Shown piece after piece: positions 1 through 11,308 of a stretch of 64,000 nucleotides of DNA (its first letter is position 1; every line of letters starts with the position of its first letter). The DNA lies in NCBI RefSeq assembly GCF_016415625.1, contig NZ_WBXP01000004.1:61550-125549 (forward strand), in the 5' to 3' direction. The notes under the pieces were generated by a model, which was given only the letters and a program-made list of their open reading frames with translations, searched no databases and was not told the DNA's origin. The translations under genes were made by a program, and so were the position numbers. The DNA comes from Shimwellia pseudoproteus (GTDB lineage: Bacteria > Pseudomonadota > Gammaproteobacteria > Enterobacterales > Enterobacteriaceae).

Positions 1-527
1 CAATGCGCGGGAAAATATTGCTGATGCTGCTCTGGTGCTGTTCGGCACTTGCGGCACTGCAGGCGTCTTCGGCAAATACCAGCGCGAACCCCCGTTCCCA
101 GGCATCACGGGCGGTGGATTCCACCCCGATATTGGTTGAGATCCCGCACAGCACGATGGTGTCAATACCCCGGCGGCGTAACTGAAGCTCTAAATCGGTG
201 CCGTAAAATGCCCCCCACTGGCGTTTGGTGACTTCGATATCGCTGTCTCTTTTACCCAGCGCCACCGGGTAGTGCCACCACTCGGCGGGGAGCGGGGCCG
301 CAGGGGCGGTCATATCGGTGGGCTGTTTTAGTGCCTCGGCATAATCCGGGGACCAGCCCACGCGCACCATCACCACCGGGGCGTGCAGGCTGCGGAATTT
401 TTCCGCCAGCAATGCCGCCTGGCTAACCACCTGTTCGGCGCTGTGGGGGCCTTTGGCAAAAGGCAGGATCCCCTCTTGCAAATCAATGATAACCAGGGCT
501 GAGGTGGCGGGATTCAGTGCTAACATA
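1..527 (-). CDS. yecD: YecD-like isochorismatase-family hydrolase, 3' end outside window
   Basis: This is a partial gene read leftwards off the window edge, with 175 codons visible from an ATG at 527. A GGAG ribosome-binding site lies just upstream. The protein opens with [17 protein letters not shown], the aspartate-containing first strand of the cysteine hydrolase (isochorismatase-like) fold. It later shows a VLCGIST segment with the expected nucleophile cysteine, followed by [13 protein letters not shown]. coli YecD is about 188 residues, so only a short C-terminal piece is missing. It is divergent from aspS, as in E. coli. The family hydrolyses isochorismate-like or amide substrates; the actual substrate here is unknown. 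Confidence 0.9.
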
Positions 528-676
528 AAAACTCCGAAACAAAAGTTTGTCTTAACGACCTGTTAATTACACCTTAAACGGGAATAGCATTAGAAGCGTT
601 TACAATTTTTGTTAGTTTTTGTGAGAATAATTACCCCCTGATGCGCAGCAAACGCGCAGTAAGGGTAAGGGCGGAC

Positions 677-705
677 TTATCTCAACGTGGAATTTCCAGT
701 ATGAT
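677..705 (+). promoter_or_regulatory. Candidate sigma70 promoter for aspS
   Basis: TTATCT and TATGAT are separated by 17 bases and lie about 100 bases before the aspS start. The -10 is good and the -35 is weak (matches at TT and C). The rest of the 528-803 interval shows no gene and presumably also holds the divergent yecD promoter. Confidence 0.4.
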
Positions 706-803
706 AAGCCCCTTTTTAATTTGTTGTGACATTCAGTGCAGCCGCGGTAAGGCCCTCTGTAGCAACAGAGTTGTGCAGCCAGCGGCTGGCTAAGGGATAT
801 CTC

Positions 804-2570
804 ATGCGTACACAATACTGTGGGCAGCTCAATCTGTCCCATGTAGGGCAACAAGTGACTCTGTGTGGTTGGGTCAACCGTCGTCGCGATCTGGGTAGTC
901 TTGTTTTCATTGATATGCGGGACCGTGAAGGCATCGTTCAGGTCTTTTTTGACCCGGATCGTCAGGATGTTTTCAAGTTTGCCTCAGAGCTGCGTAATGA
1001 GTTTTGTATTCAGGTAACCGGCACTGTACGTGCCCGTGACGAAAAAAACATCAATCGTGATATGGCCACCGGTGAAGTCGAAGTCTTCGCGACCGATCTG
1101 AACATCATCAACCGTTCTGAGCCGCTGCCGATTGACTCTAACCATGTCAATACCGAAGAAGCGCGCCTGAAATACCGTTATCTGGACCTGCGTCGTCCGG
1201 AAATGGCCCAGCGACTGAAAACCCGGGCGAAAATTACTGCTTTTGTGCGCCATTTTATGGACCGCCACGGTTTTCTGGATATTGAAACCCCGATGCTGAC
1301 CAAGGCAACCCCAGAGGGTGCCCGCGATTACCTGGTGCCGAGCCGCGTGAACAAAGGTAAATTTTACGCGCTGCCGCAGTCCCCTCAGCTGTTTAAACAA
1401 CTGCTGATGATGTCCGGGTTCGATCGCTACTATCAGATAGTGAAGTGCTTCCGCGATGAAGACTTACGCGCTGACCGCCAACCTGAATTTACCCAGATAG
1501 ACGTTGAGACCTCCTTCATGACCGCCGCCCAGGTGCGTGAGATCATGGAAGAGATGATCCGCGGTTTGTGGATGGAAATTAAAGGTGTTGATCTGGGCAA
1601 ATTCCCGGTGATGACCTTCGCTGAAGCGGATCGCCGTTACGGTTCTGATAAACCGGATCTGCGTAACCCGATGGAACTGGTTGATATTGCCGATTTGCTG
1701 AAAGACGTTGAGTTTAAAGTCTTCTCCGGCCCGGCCAATGATGCGAAGGGCCGTGTTGCGGCACTGCGTGTACCGGGCGGTGCCCAGCTGAGCCGTAAAC
1801 AGATTGATGAATACGGTAAATTTGTTGAAATTTATGGCGCCAAAGGTCTGGCCTACATGAAGGTCAACGAACGCGCCAATGGCCTGGAAGGGATCAACAG
1901 CCCAGTGGCTAAATTCCTGACGGCGGAGATAGTGGAACAGATCCTGTCCCGTACTGCGGCCCAGGATGGCGATATTATCTTCTTCGGTGCGGATAAAGGC
2001 CGGATCGTTTCCGATGCGATGGGTGCTCTGCGCCTGAAGCTGGGTAAAGATCTGGGCCTGACCGACGACGCCAAATGGGCGCCGATGTGGGTGATTGACT
2101 TCCCGATGTTCGAGGAAGATGGCGAAGGTGGCCTGACTGCCATGCACCATCCGTTCACCTCACCGCGCGATATGTCCCCGGAACAGCTGAAAGCACAGCC
2201 GGAAACCGCCATTGCTAACGCGTACGACATGGTCATTAATGGCTATGAAGTGGGTGGTGGTTCAGTGCGTATTCATAACAATGCGATGCAGCAGACCGTG
2301 TTCGAAATCCTCGGGATTAACGAACAGGAACAGCGCGAAAAATTCGGCTTCCTGCTGGATGCGCTGAAATACGGTACTCCGCCACACGCTGGCCTGGCGT
2401 TCGGTCTGGACCGTGTCACCATGCTGCTGACCGGCACCGAAAACATTCGTGACGTTATTGCGTTCCCGAAAACCACGGCTGCCGCGTGTCTGCTGACCGA
2501 TGCGCCAAGTTTAGCTAATCCGGTTGCGCTAAATGAGCTGGGTATCGCCGTTGTGAAGAAAGGCGAATAA
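804..2570 (+). CDS. aspS: Aspartate--tRNA ligase
   Basis: Class II aminoacyl-tRNA synthetase that charges tRNA-Asp with aspartate in the cytoplasm. The 588 residues match the bacterial-type AspRS length (about 590). An N-terminal OB-fold begins MRTQYCGQ and contains [11 protein letters not shown]. The class II motif 2 region is visible as [18 protein letters not shown], and the motif 3 region as GLAFGLDR near the C terminus. A bacterial GAD insertion domain occupies the middle. An in-frame ATG exists 26 codons upstream, but the conserved family N terminus starts at 804. nudB follows after 5 bases, so the two are probably cotranscribed, as in E. coli. Confidence 0.98.
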   Translation: MRTQYCGQLNLSHVGQQVTLCGWVNRRRDLGSLVFIDMRDREGIVQVFFDPDRQDVFKFASELRNEFCIQVTGTVRARDEKNINRDMATGEVEVFATDLNIINRSEPLPIDSNHVNTEEARLKYRYLDLRRPEMAQRLKTRAKITAFVRHFMDRHGFLDIETPMLTKATPEGARDYLVPSRVNKGKFYALPQSPQLFKQLLMMSGFDRYYQIVKCFRDEDLRADRQPEFTQIDVETSFMTAAQVREIMEEMIRGLWMEIKGVDLGKFPVMTFAEADRRYGSDKPDLRNPMELVDIADLLKDVEFKVFSGPANDAKGRVAALRVPGGAQLSRKQIDEYGKFVEIYGAKGLAYMKVNERANGLEGINSPVAKFLTAEIVEQILSRTAAQDGDIIFFGADKGRIVSDAMGALRLKLGKDLGLTDDAKWAPMWVIDFPMFEEDGEGGLTAMHHPFTSPRDMSPEQLKAQPETAIANAYDMVINGYEVGGGSVRIHNNAMQQTVFEILGINEQEQREKFGFLLDALKYGTPPHAGLAFGLDRVTMLLTGTENIRDVIAFPKTTAAACLLTDAPSLANPVALNELGIAVVKKGE

Positions 2571-2575
2571 CAGAC

Positions 2576-3019
2576 ATGGCCTGGAAGCAACCCGTTTCGG
2601 TACTGGTGGTGATTTTTGCCCGGGACACGAAGCGGGTGCTGATGTTGCAGCGGCGCGATGATCCTGATTTCTGGCAGTCGGTTACCGGCAGCCTGGAGGC
2701 AGGTGAAAGCGCCCTGCAGGCTGCGCAGCGCGAAGTAAAGGAAGAGGTTGCTATTGATATTGCCGCTGAGCAATTACCCTTAGTTGACTGCCAGCGCTGC
2801 GTAGAGTTTGAAATTTTTACTCATTTTCGTCATCGCTATGCGCCGGGTGTGGTGCGTAATACCGAATATTGGTTCTGTCTTGCGCTCCCTCACGAACGCC
2901 AGATTGAGATCAGTGAACATCTTGCCTGGTATTGGGCTAATGCAGCGGAGGCCGCCGCATTAACCAAATCGTGGAGCAACCGGCAGGCGATTGAAGAGTT
3001 TGTAATTGATGTCGCCTGA
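2576..3019 (+). CDS. nudB: Dihydroneopterin triphosphate diphosphatase
   Basis: Nudix hydrolase of 147 residues that removes pyrophosphate from dihydroneopterin triphosphate, an early step of folate synthesis. The Nudix box is complete: a glycine in GSLEAGES followed by REVKEEV gives the G-x5-E-x7-RE-x2-EE pattern. The N terminus ([12 protein letters not shown]) is three residues shorter than in E. coli but otherwise aligns. It starts 5 bases after aspS and is followed by yebC, the standard enterobacterial aspS-nudB-yebC-ruvC order. Confidence 0.95.
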   Translation: MAWKQPVSVLVVIFARDTKRVLMLQRRDDPDFWQSVTGSLEAGESALQAAQREVKEEVAIDIAAEQLPLVDCQRCVEFEIFTHFRHRYAPGVVRNTEYWFCLALPHERQIEISEHLAWYWANAAEAAALTKSWSNRQAIEEFVIDVA

Positions 3020-3042
3020 TACAGGCGCTTTTGGAGATATTT

Positions 3043-3789
3043 ATGGCAGGTCATAGTAAATGGGCCAACACGAGACACCGTAAAGCGGCGCAGGATGCCA
3101 AGCGCGGTAAAATTTTCACTAAAATCATTCGCGAGCTGGTCACCGCTGCCCGTCTGGGCGGTGGTGATGCGGACGCTAACCCGCGTCTGCGCGCCGCGGT
3201 GGATAAAGCGCTGTCTAACAACATGACGCGCGATACCCTGAACCGCGCCATTGCCCGCGGTGTGGGTGGCGATGATGATGCGAACATGGAAACCATCATC
3301 TACGAAGGGTACGGCCCTGGCGGTACCGCCGTGATGATTGAGTGCCTGAGCGATAACCGTAACCGTACCGTAGCTGAAGTGCGTCACGCCTTCACCAAAT
3401 GCGGCGGCAACCTCGGCACTGATGGTTCTGTGGCTTATCTGTTCAGCAAGAAAGGGGTTATCTCCTACGCGCCGGGCGTTGACGAAGATGCCGTCATGGA
3501 AGCAGCCCTGGATGCCGGTGCTGAAGATATCGTTAACTACGATGACGGTGCTGTTGACGTGTACACTGCCTGGGAAGAACTGGGCAAAGTGAAAGATAAA
3601 CTGGATGCCACCGGCCTGGTCGCGGAAAGCGCTGAAGTCGCCATGATCCCGTCAACCAAAGCGGATATGGATGCGGAAACCGCACCGAAACTGATGCGGA
3701 TGATCGATATGCTGGAAGATTGTGACGACGTGCAGGAAGTTTACCATAACGGTGAAATTTCTGACGAAATCGCAGCAATGCTGGATTGA
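3043..3789 (+). CDS. yebC: YebC/TACO1-family protein
   Basis: Cytoplasmic protein of 248 residues in the YebC/TACO1 family, recognised by the invariant [14 protein letters not shown] start and the [14 protein letters not shown] segment. Family members have been described as DNA-binding regulators and, more recently, as ribosome-associated factors that help translate proline stretches. Which role applies here cannot be read from sequence. An in-frame ATG four codons upstream exists, but the family start MAGHSKW at 3043 is preferred. It sits 23 bases after nudB. Confidence 0.96.
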   Translation: MAGHSKWANTRHRKAAQDAKRGKIFTKIIRELVTAARLGGGDADANPRLRAAVDKALSNNMTRDTLNRAIARGVGGDDDANMETIIYEGYGPGGTAVMIECLSDNRNRTVAEVRHAFTKCGGNLGTDGSVAYLFSKKGVISYAPGVDEDAVMEAALDAGAEDIVNYDDGAVDVYTAWEELGKVKDKLDATGLVAESAEVAMIPSTKADMDAETAPKLMRMIDMLEDCDDVQEVYHNGEISDEIAAMLD

Positions 3790-3895
3790 TCCGAATATAA
3801 CGACAATATCACCTGCGTCAGCGGGGGATTAATGCGTTAATGTGGGCTGCACGCTTTTGGGCGAGCAGCCTTCTTATTTAACGACAGGATGTAAT

Positions 3896-4417
3896 ATGGC
3901 GATCATACTCGGTATTGACCCGGGATCGCGGATTACCGGTTATGGCGTGATCCGCCAGACTGGCCGGCAGCTAACCTATCTGGGCAGTGGCTGTATTCGT
4001 ACTCAGGTAGTGGATTTACCCTCGCGCTTAAAACTGATTTATGCCGGGGTGTCAGAAATTATTACCCAGTTTCAGCCTGATTATTTTGCCATTGAGCAGG
4101 TCTTTATGGCCAAAAATGCTGACTCAGCCCTCAAGCTGGGCCAGGCGCGCGGCGCGGCGATTGTTGCCGCCGTGAATCAGGAATTGCCGGTGTTTGAATA
4201 CGCCGCCCGCCAGGTGAAACAAACGGTGGTGGGCATTGGTAGCGCGGAGAAAAGCCAGGTACAGCATATGGTGCGTACCTTGCTCAAGCTGCCTGCTAAT
4301 CCTCAGGCAGATGCGGCGGATGCGCTGGCCATCGCGATTACCCACTGCCATATCAGCCAGAATGCTATCCAGATGAGTGAGTCCCGGCTCAATCTCGCCC
4401 GGGGCCGGTTAAAGTAA
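3896..4417 (+). CDS. ruvC: Crossover junction endodeoxyribonuclease RuvC
   Basis: Holliday-junction resolvase of 173 residues, the exact E. coli length. It cuts junctions that RuvAB has branch-migrated. The RNase H-like acidic centre is visible: Asp in LGIDPGS near the N terminus, Glu in FAIEQVF, and the Asp pair in QADAADALA near residues 138-142. The start MAIILGID is chosen over an upstream in-frame ATG at 3842 because the family begins there. In E. coli yebB lies between ruvC and ruvA; here only 73 bases separate them and yebB is absent. Confidence 0.97.
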   Translation: MAIILGIDPGSRITGYGVIRQTGRQLTYLGSGCIRTQVVDLPSRLKLIYAGVSEIITQFQPDYFAIEQVFMAKNADSALKLGQARGAAIVAAVNQELPVFEYAARQVKQTVVGIGSAEKSQVQHMVRTLLKLPANPQADAADALAIAITHCHISQNAIQMSESRLNLARGRLK

Positions 4418-4421
4418 TTAA

Positions 4422-4447
4422 GGCTGGATAAACATCCAGCCTTTTTT
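4422..4447 (+). terminator. Intrinsic terminator of ruvC overlapping the ruvA LexA box
   Basis: GGCTGGAT and ATCCAGCC form an 8-bp stem (10 bp with flanking AA/TT) around an AAAC loop, followed directly by six T residues. It lies 4 bases after the ruvC stop. The same bases contain the LexA operator. Confidence 0.7.
4424..4439 (+). promoter_or_regulatory. LexA (SOS) box upstream of ruvAB
   Basis: CTGGATAAACATCCAG fits CTG-N10-CAG and closely resembles the E. coli ruvAB operator (CTGGATATCTATCCAG, from memory). It lies 52 bases before ruvA, where LexA would repress ruvAB until DNA damage. Confidence 0.85.
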
Positions 4448-4490
4448 ATATCATAGGCAATTCATCAAGAACCGAATACAGGAACATAAC

Positions 4491-5102
4491 GTGATAGGTC
4501 GCTTAAGAGGTATCGTCATTGAGAAACAGCCCCCTCTGGTATTGCTGGAAGCGGGTGGCGTAGGCTATGAAATTCATATGCCGATGACTTGTTTCTATGA
4601 GCTACCGGCGCTGGGCAAAGAGGCCACGGTGTTCACTCACTTTGTGGTGCGTGAAGATGCGCAGCTGCTGTTCGGTTTTAGCAGCAAGCAGGAACGCACA
4701 CTGTTCCGCGAGCTTATCAAAGTTAACGGTGTCGGGCCAAAACTGGCGCTGGCTATCCTGTCCGGTATGTCGGCTCAGCAATTTGTTAATGCGGTGGAAC
4801 GCGAAGAGCCGGCCTCACTGGTGAAATTACCGGGGATCGGTAAAAAAACCGCGGAACGGCTGGTGGTTGAGATGAAAGACCGCTTTAAAGGGATGCATGG
4901 CGATCTGTTTACGCCGGCGGCCGATCTGGTGCTGACATCCCCCGCCAGCGGCGTGGCGGACGATGCCGAAGCCGAGGCAGTTGCTGCGCTGGTGTCGCTG
5001 GGGTATAAACCTCAGGAAGCCAGCCGGATGGTCAGCAAAATTGCCCGGCCGGATGCAGACAGTGAAACCCTAATCCGCGACGCATTGCGCGCGGCGTTGT
5101 GA
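4491..5102 (+). CDS. ruvA: Holliday junction branch migration protein RuvA
   Basis: RuvA forms tetramers that hold the four-way junction and load the RuvB motors. The 203 residues equal the E. coli length. An N-terminal OB-fold starts [15 protein letters not shown]. Two helix-hairpin-helix motifs are visible ([13 protein letters not shown] and [15 protein letters not shown]), and a C-terminal RuvB-binding domain follows an acidic, alanine-rich linker. The start codon is GTG at 4491. ruvB begins 8 bases after the stop, so ruvA-ruvB form one SOS-induced operon behind the LexA box at 4424. Confidence 0.97.
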   Translation: MIGRLRGIVIEKQPPLVLLEAGGVGYEIHMPMTCFYELPALGKEATVFTHFVVREDAQLLFGFSSKQERTLFRELIKVNGVGPKLALAILSGMSAQQFVNAVEREEPASLVKLPGIGKKTAERLVVEMKDRFKGMHGDLFTPAADLVLTSPASGVADDAEAEAVAALVSLGYKPQEASRMVSKIARPDADSETLIRDALRAAL

Positions 5103-5107
5103 GGTAA

Positions 5108-6124
<1,017 letters not shown>

Positions 6125-6143
6125 CCCCGCGTGGATGCACCAT

Positions 6144-6172
6144 AAAAAAAACCGCCATCTGGCGGTTTTTTG
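6144..6172. terminator. Bidirectional terminator between ruvB and znuB
   Basis: ACCGCCA/TGGCGGT stem with an A-tract on the left and a T-tract on the right, located between convergent ruvB and znuB, so it can stop both transcripts. Confidence 0.8.
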
Positions 6173-6188
6173 GCCTTCAGCGCTGGCA

Positions 6189-6974
6189 TTACACCGGCTG
6201 TTTGCGGGCCATACTGATAATAAACAGTACCGCTGCCGCCAGCACCACGGACGGGCCTGCCGGGGTGTCGTAGAAGGCGGAGAACGTCATCCCGCCGCTG
6301 ACGGCAATCATACCGATAATCACGGCGATACCGGCCATTTGCTCCGGGGTGCGGGCAAAACGGCGGGCGGTGGCGGCCGGGATAATCAACAATGAGGTAA
6401 TAATCAGCGCGCCGACAAACTTCATTGCCACCCCGATAGTCAGCGCGGTCACCAGCATCAGTAGCAGTTTAACGCGCTGCAATTTCACGCCGTCCACAAA
6501 GGCCAGGTCGGCACTGATGGTCATGGCCAGCAAGTTGCGCCACTGCCAGCCCAGCACCGCCAGGACGATAACCACACCAACACCAATCCCCCACAGATCC
6601 TGCGGAGTAACGGACAGCAAATCCCCGAACAGATACGCCATCAGATCTACCCGGATACCCGACATCAGGCTCACCACGACCAGGCCAAGGGACAAGGCGC
6701 TGTGGGCGAAAATCCCCAGCAGGGTATCAATGGCTAAATGGGGGCGTTTTTCCAGCCAGACCAGCCCGGTAGCCAGCAACAGGGTGACGGCAATCACCGT
6801 CCAGAACGGGTTAACATTCAGCAGTAACCCGAAGGCCACCCCCAGTAATGAGGCGTGGGACAGGGTATCACCGAAATAAGACATCCGCCGCCAGACCACA
6901 AACGAGCCCAGCGGCCCGGCGGCACAGGCCAGTAACATCCCGGCCAGCCAGCCGGGTAACAGTAATTCAATCAT
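6189..6974 (-). CDS. znuB: Zinc ABC transporter, membrane subunit ZnuB
   Basis: Inner-membrane permease of 261 residues (same as E. coli) of the ABC-3 metal family. It imports zinc delivered by periplasmic ZnuA. Many hydrophobic segments are seen from [15 protein letters not shown] onward, and the family segment [20 protein letters not shown] lies near residues 27-46. The ATG at 6974 overlaps the end of znuC by 8 bases, implying translational coupling. A longer in-frame extension upstream is not used by the family. Confidence 0.97.
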   Translation of the reverse strand: MIELLLPGWLAGMLLACAAGPLGSFVVWRRMSYFGDTLSHASLLGVAFGLLLNVNPFWTVIAVTLLLATGLVWLEKRPHLAIDTLLGIFAHSALSLGLVVVSLMSGIRVDLMAYLFGDLLSVTPQDLWGIGVGVVIVLAVLGWQWRNLLAMTISADLAFVDGVKLQRVKLLLMLVTALTIGVAMKFVGALIITSLLIIPAATARRFARTPEQMAGIAVIIGMIAVSGGMTFSAFYDTPAGPSVVLAAAVLFIISMARKQPV

Positions 6975-7725
6975 GGGTCCCGGTACCTCTGCGCAGCACG
7001 ATACGGCCACGTAAATCGTGACGATGGTTGTGGTTATGCCGGTAAATACCGAGCTGTTCCGCACCGCGCAGGCCGAACATGGCCTGGAACTCGGGATGGG
7101 TGGAGACCACCTCAGGGGTACCGGAACAGCAAATATGGTGGTTAAGGCACAGCACATCGTCTGTCTTGGCCATGACCAGATGCAGATCGTGGGACACCAT
7201 CAGCACGCCGCAATTAAGCTCGTTACGTAATTGGTTAATCAGATCGTAGAGCGCCAGTTGGCCGTTAACATCGACCCCCTGGGTGGGTTCATCCAGCACC
7301 AGTAACTGCGGCTGGTTCAGTAACGCCCGGGCCAGCAATACCCGCTGGTTTTCCCCGCCGGACAGTTTTTGCATGGGGGCATCCATCAGGTGTGCTGCCT
7401 GTACTCGCTTCAGGGCCGGCAGAATATCGGCCTTTTTCACCCCGGGGCGCAGGCGCAGAAAACGTGACACAGTCAGGGGGAGGGTGACATCAAGATGCAG
7501 CTTTTGCGGCACATAGCCGATACGCAGTTTCGGATCGCGGGTGATTACCCCGGCATCCGGCTTAATCAGCCCAAGCACAATCCGTACCAGGGTGGATTTC
7601 CCGGCCCCGTTTGGCCCCAGCAGGGTCAGAATACGGCCCGGTTGCAGGGTAAGTGAGATATCAGCAAGGACGCGTCGCTGCCCGAAGGAGACCGACACTT
7701 TTTCCAGGGTAACCAGATTAGTCAT
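6967..7725 (-). CDS. znuC: Zinc ABC transporter, ATP-binding subunit ZnuC
   Basis: ATPase of 252 residues that powers ZnuB. Walker A is GPNGAGKST, the signature is LSGGENQRV, Walker B is [10 protein letters not shown] and the switch histidine lies in MVSHDLH. The C-terminal tail is His-rich ([15 protein letters not shown]), as in E. coli ZnuC, and may sense or bind zinc. It is divergent from znuA, and the Zur operator between them should shut both transcripts off when zinc is ample. Confidence 0.97.
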   Translation of the reverse strand: MTNLVTLEKVSVSFGQRRVLADISLTLQPGRILTLLGPNGAGKSTLVRIVLGLIKPDAGVITRDPKLRIGYVPQKLHLDVTLPLTVSRFLRLRPGVKKADILPALKRVQAAHLMDAPMQKLSGGENQRVLLARALLNQPQLLVLDEPTQGVDVNGQLALYDLINQLRNELNCGVLMVSHDLHLVMAKTDDVLCLNHHICCSGTPEVVSTHPEFQAMFGLRGAEQLGIYRHNHNHRHDLRGRIVLRRGTGTHD

Positions 7726-7752
7726 TTACATTTATAGGCTTGAAAGAGTAGG

Positions 7753-7775
7753 CGAATGTTATAATATCACAGCGC
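7753..7775. promoter_or_regulatory. Zur box controlling znuCB and znuA
   Basis: The core AATGTTATAATATCACA is the same as that of the E. coli znu operator as remembered (GAAATGTTATAATATCACA...). It sits in the 79-base divergent gap and so can repress both directions. Confidence 0.8.
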
Positions 7776-7804
7776 CTACATATTACCGGGGATTATTTCG
7801 CATT

Positions 7805-8749
7805 ATGACACAGAAAAATACGTTTCTTTACGCTACGGCCAGCGCAGTCTTGCTGATGAGCGCTTCCTTCGCTGCACAGGCCGCCGTATTAACCTCAATT
7901 AAGCCATTGGGGTTCATTGCATCGGCGATTACCGATGGGGTAACGGACACCCAAATACTGCTGCCGGACGGCGCCTCTGAGCATGATTATGCATTGCGGC
8001 CGTCTGATGTAAAACGCTTACAGGACGCTACTTTAGTGGTATGGGTCGGCCCGGAAATGGAAAGCTTTATGACCAAATCCGTCGGCCAGATGCCGGCGAG
8101 TAAACAGCTTTCACTGGCCGCACTTCCGGCGATTAAACCACTATTAAGAAAAGGCAGTGATGATGACGACCATGATCATCACGACCATGACCATGGTACA
8201 GAAAATCGTGACGAAGATCACCATCATGGTGAATACAATATGCACATCTGGATGTCACCCCCTATGGCCCGCCTGTCGGCGGTTGCAATCCACGATAAAT
8301 TAGTGGAACTTATGCCGCAAAATAAGGCCAAACTTGACGCGAATCTGCATGCTTTTGAGGCAGAATTAGCAACCACTGATCAGCAGATCAAAACAGCGCT
8401 GGCACCGTTGAAAGGAAAGGGGTATTTCGTTTTTCATGACGCCTACGGCTATTATGAAGAACACTACGGATTGACGTCTCTTGGACACTTTACCGTGAAC
8501 CCGGTTATTCAGCCCGGTGCTCAGCGTTTACATGAAATCAGGACACAGTTGGTTGAGCAAAAAGCAGTCTGTGTTTTTGCTGAACCGCAGTTCAGGCCAG
8601 CGGTTATTGATGCTGTCGCCAGGGGGACCAATGTGCGCATGGGAACCCTTGATCCGTTAGGGACTGCAATTAAACCCGGTAAAGAGAGTTATATGCAGTT
8701 CCTGACCCAATTGGCGGACCAGTATCAACGTTGCCTGAAAGGAGAATAA
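7805..8749 (+). CDS. znuA: Zinc ABC transporter, periplasmic binding protein ZnuA
   Basis: Cluster A-I metal-binding protein of 314 residues. It has a signal peptide ([26 protein letters not shown], split around residues 1-26). Zinc ligands are suggested by the histidine in [14 protein letters not shown], the one in NMHIWMSP, and the one in GHFTVNP. Between the first two is a charged metal-collecting loop at about residues 118-142, rich in His and Asp ([11 protein letters not shown] and DEDHHHGE). The ATG at 7805 follows the Zur box. The frame is open upstream and includes a CYNIT segment like the one in the long annotated start of E. coli ZnuA, but the signal peptide favours 7805. Confidence 0.96.
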   Translation: MTQKNTFLYATASAVLLMSASFAAQAAVLTSIKPLGFIASAITDGVTDTQILLPDGASEHDYALRPSDVKRLQDATLVVWVGPEMESFMTKSVGQMPASKQLSLAALPAIKPLLRKGSDDDDHDHHDHDHGTENRDEDHHHGEYNMHIWMSPPMARLSAVAIHDKLVELMPQNKAKLDANLHAFEAELATTDQQIKTALAPLKGKGYFVFHDAYGYYEEHYGLTSLGHFTVNPVIQPGAQRLHEIRTQLVEQKAVCVFAEPQFRPAVIDAVARGTNVRMGTLDPLGTAIKPGKESYMQFLTQLADQYQRCLKGE

Positions 8750-8764
8750 CGAGGAAGTGAATAC

Positions 8765-10093
8765 GTGCAACAGATAGCCCGCGCTGTCGCCCTGGCGTTT
8801 AATAATTTGCCAAGACCCCACCGTGTGATGCTGGGGTCCCTTTCAGTTCTTACGTTGGCCGTCGCAGTATGGCGGCCTTATGTTTACCATCCGGACAGCA
8901 CCCCGCTGGTCCGCGCTATTGAGCGCGACGTCCACGAAACGCGGACCCTGCTGCCCGATGCCAGTGAACCCATCGATCAGACCGCCGACACCGATGACGG
9001 CGACGACACCCTGCCGCAGGATGGGCTGGATGATAAGTCCACCGGGGCCGACACCGGCCATGACTATGTGGTCTCCAGCGGCGATACGCTCAGCAGTATT
9101 CTTAACCAGTACGGTATCGATATCGGCGATATCAGCCAGCTGGCTAATGCCGACAAAGATCTGCGGAACCTTAAAATCGGCCAGCAGCTGACCTGGACCC
9201 TGAACAACGACGGGGATTTACAGCAACTGACCTGGGAGATGTCCCGCCGCGAAACCCGTACCTACCAGCGCACGACCAGCGGTTTTAAAGTGGACCGTGA
9301 AACCCAGCAGGGCGATTGGGTAAACCATGTGCTCAATGGCCGGGTGGGCAGTAACTTTGTGGCCAGCGCCCGTAGCGTCGGCCTCACCAGCAATGAGGTG
9401 AGTGCGGTGATAAAGGCGATGCAGTGGCAGATGGATTTCCGCAAACTGCGCAAAGATGACCAGTTCGCGGTGTTGATGTCCCGGGAAATCCTCGACGGCA
9501 AACGCGAACAGAGCCAGCTGCTGGGGGTGCGGTTACGCGCCGCAGGTAAAGATTATTATGCGATCCGCGCCGAAGACGGCAAATTCTACGATCGCAACGG
9601 GTCCGGGCTGGCAAAAGGCTTTATGCGCTTCCCGACGGTAAAACAGTTTCGGGTATCGTCCAGTTTTAACCCGCGCCGTCTGAACCCGGTTACCGGCCGC
9701 GTGGCGCCCCATCGCGGGGTGGATTTTGCCATGCCGCAGGGCACGCCGGTGCTGGCGGTTGGTGACGGTGAGGTGGTGATGGCGAAGCGCAGCGGTGCGG
9801 CCGGGAACTATGTGGCTATTCGCCACGGCCGCAGTTATACCACGCGCTATATGCATCTGAAAAAGCTGCTGGTGAAACCGGGGCAGAAGGTGAAGCGCGG
9901 CGAGCGTATTGCGCTGTCGGGCAACACCGGGCGTTCTACGGGCCCCCACCTGCACTATGAAGTGTGGATCAACCAGCAGGCGGTTAACCCGCTGACGGCG
10001 AAATTGCCGCGCAGCGAAGGGCTGGCCGGGAGCGATCGTCGCGATTATCTGGCGCAGGTTTCCCAGGTGGTGCCGCAGTTGACCCTTAACTGA
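8765..10093 (+). CDS. mepM: Murein DD-endopeptidase MepM
   Basis: Zinc peptidase of 442 residues that cuts D-Ala-meso-Dap cross-links so new peptidoglycan can be inserted. A hydrophobic anchor lies near residues 20-40, followed by an acidic linker. A LysM module begins YVVSSGDTLSSILNQYG (about residues 100-145). The C-terminal M23 domain has HRGVDFAMPQGTPV and HLHYEVW, containing the zinc ligands. The start is GTG at 8765, 15 bases after znuA; the MQQIARAVALAFNNLPRP start agrees with E. coli. The close znuA spacing suggests some readthrough from the Zur-controlled promoter. Confidence 0.96.
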   Translation: MQQIARAVALAFNNLPRPHRVMLGSLSVLTLAVAVWRPYVYHPDSTPLVRAIERDVHETRTLLPDASEPIDQTADTDDGDDTLPQDGLDDKSTGADTGHDYVVSSGDTLSSILNQYGIDIGDISQLANADKDLRNLKIGQQLTWTLNNDGDLQQLTWEMSRRETRTYQRTTSGFKVDRETQQGDWVNHVLNGRVGSNFVASARSVGLTSNEVSAVIKAMQWQMDFRKLRKDDQFAVLMSREILDGKREQSQLLGVRLRAAGKDYYAIRAEDGKFYDRNGSGLAKGFMRFPTVKQFRVSSSFNPRRLNPVTGRVAPHRGVDFAMPQGTPVLAVGDGEVVMAKRSGAAGNYVAIRHGRSYTTRYMHLKKLLVKPGQKVKRGERIALSGNTGRSTGPHLHYEVWINQQAVNPLTAKLPRSEGLAGSDRRDYLAQVSQVVPQLTLN

Positions 10094-10116
10094 CAGGCAG
10101 GAATCGTCTGACTCTG

Positions 10117-10150
10117 TAAAAGCCGGTGCCCTTGCACCGGCTTTTATTTT
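10117..10150 (+). terminator. Terminator of mepM
   Basis: AAAAGCCGGTGC / GCACCGGCTTTT stem with a short loop, followed by a T-rich run, 24 bases after the mepM stop. Confidence 0.8.
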
Positions 10151-10261
10151 TGTCTGCCGGCCCGCCTGCCGCTAAAATAGCCCTCAGGTGGTCGCAAAAA
10201 ATCAGCTGAACCTAGATGCTGAAATAAATAAAGGATTGATCGGCGCAAGCCGGGAATAAGC

Positions 10262-11230
10262 ATGGCACAAGAAAAAAAATCCAACATCGAATTTATCCCG
10301 CAGTTTGAGCGTGCGTTTTTCCACCCCAAATATTGGGGCTCCTGGCTGGGGATCGCGGCATTTGCCGGTCTGGCATTGACGCCCGCCGCTTTCAGGGACC
10401 CGATTCTGGGCAAGATTGGCCGTATTGCCGGGCGGCTGGCAAAAAATGCCCGCCGCCGGGCGCAAATTAATCTGCTGTATTGCTTTCCTGAACTGACCGA
10501 GGCGTATCGGGAAGAGATTATTGATGAGATGTTTGCTACTGCGCCCCAGGCCATGAGCCTGATGGCGGAGCTGGCGATGCGCGGCCCGGCCACGGTACTG
10601 GCGAAAGTTGACTGGCACGGCAAAGAGATTATTGATGCCATGCAGCGTAACGGTGAGAACGTTATCTTTCTGGTGCCCCACGGCTGGGGGGTGGATATCC
10701 CGGCGATGCTGATGGCGGCCAGTGGTCAAAAGATGTCCGCCATGTTTCACAACCAGAGCAATCAGTTGCTGGACTATGTGTGGAATACGGTGCGTCGCCG
10801 GTTTGGCGGCCAGCTACATGCCCGCAATGACGGTATTAAACCGTTTATTAGTTCGGTGCGTAAAGGCTACTGGGGCTACTATCTGCCCGATCAGGATCAC
10901 GGGGCAGAACACAGCGAGTTCGTGGACTTTTTTGCCACTTATAAAGCCACGTTACCGGCCATTGGCCGGCTGATGAAAGTGTGTCGCGCCCGGGTGGTTC
11001 CGCTGTTTCCGGTCTATGACGCCCGCACCCACCGGCTGGCAATTTATGTCCGCCCGCCAATGGATGATTTGCTGGACGCGGACGACAACACCATTGCCCG
11101 GCGAATGAACGAAGAGGTGGAGGTTTTTGTCCGGCCCCACCCGGAACAATACACCTGGATCCTGAAATTGCTGAAAACCCGTAAGCCTGGGGAGATCCAG
11201 CCTTATAAACGCAAGGATCTCTACCGCTAA
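10262..11230 (+). CDS. lpxM: Lipid A myristoyltransferase LpxM (MsbB)
   Basis: Inner-membrane acyltransferase of 322 residues (E. coli 323) that adds the secondary myristoyl chain, completing hexa-acylated lipid A. A hydrophobic N-terminal segment [16 protein letters not shown] anchors it. The HX4D catalytic motif is visible in [11 protein letters not shown], and the long conserved block [20 protein letters not shown] is nearly invariant. The start [20 protein letters not shown] at 10262 aligns with E. coli. A strong terminator follows, shared with convergent pykA. Confidence 0.96.
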   Translation: MAQEKKSNIEFIPQFERAFFHPKYWGSWLGIAAFAGLALTPAAFRDPILGKIGRIAGRLAKNARRRAQINLLYCFPELTEAYREEIIDEMFATAPQAMSLMAELAMRGPATVLAKVDWHGKEIIDAMQRNGENVIFLVPHGWGVDIPAMLMAASGQKMSAMFHNQSNQLLDYVWNTVRRRFGGQLHARNDGIKPFISSVRKGYWGYYLPDQDHGAEHSEFVDFFATYKATLPAIGRLMKVCRARVVPLFPVYDARTHRLAIYVRPPMDDLLDADDNTIARRMNEEVEVFVRPHPEQYTWILKLLKTRKPGEIQPYKRKDLYR

Positions 11231-11250
11231 CCGGCGGATGCGGCAGTATA

Positions 11251-11285
11251 AAAAAGGGCGCATGTTCAACATGCGCCCTTTTTGC
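11251..11285. terminator. Bidirectional terminator between lpxM and pykA
   Basis: AAAAAGGGCGCATGTT / AACATGCGCCCTTTTT is a near-perfect stem with A- and T-tracts on the two sides, placed between convergent genes. Confidence 0.85.
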
Positions 11286-11308
11286 TGTGCCGGTAACAGA
11301 CCGCGGTA

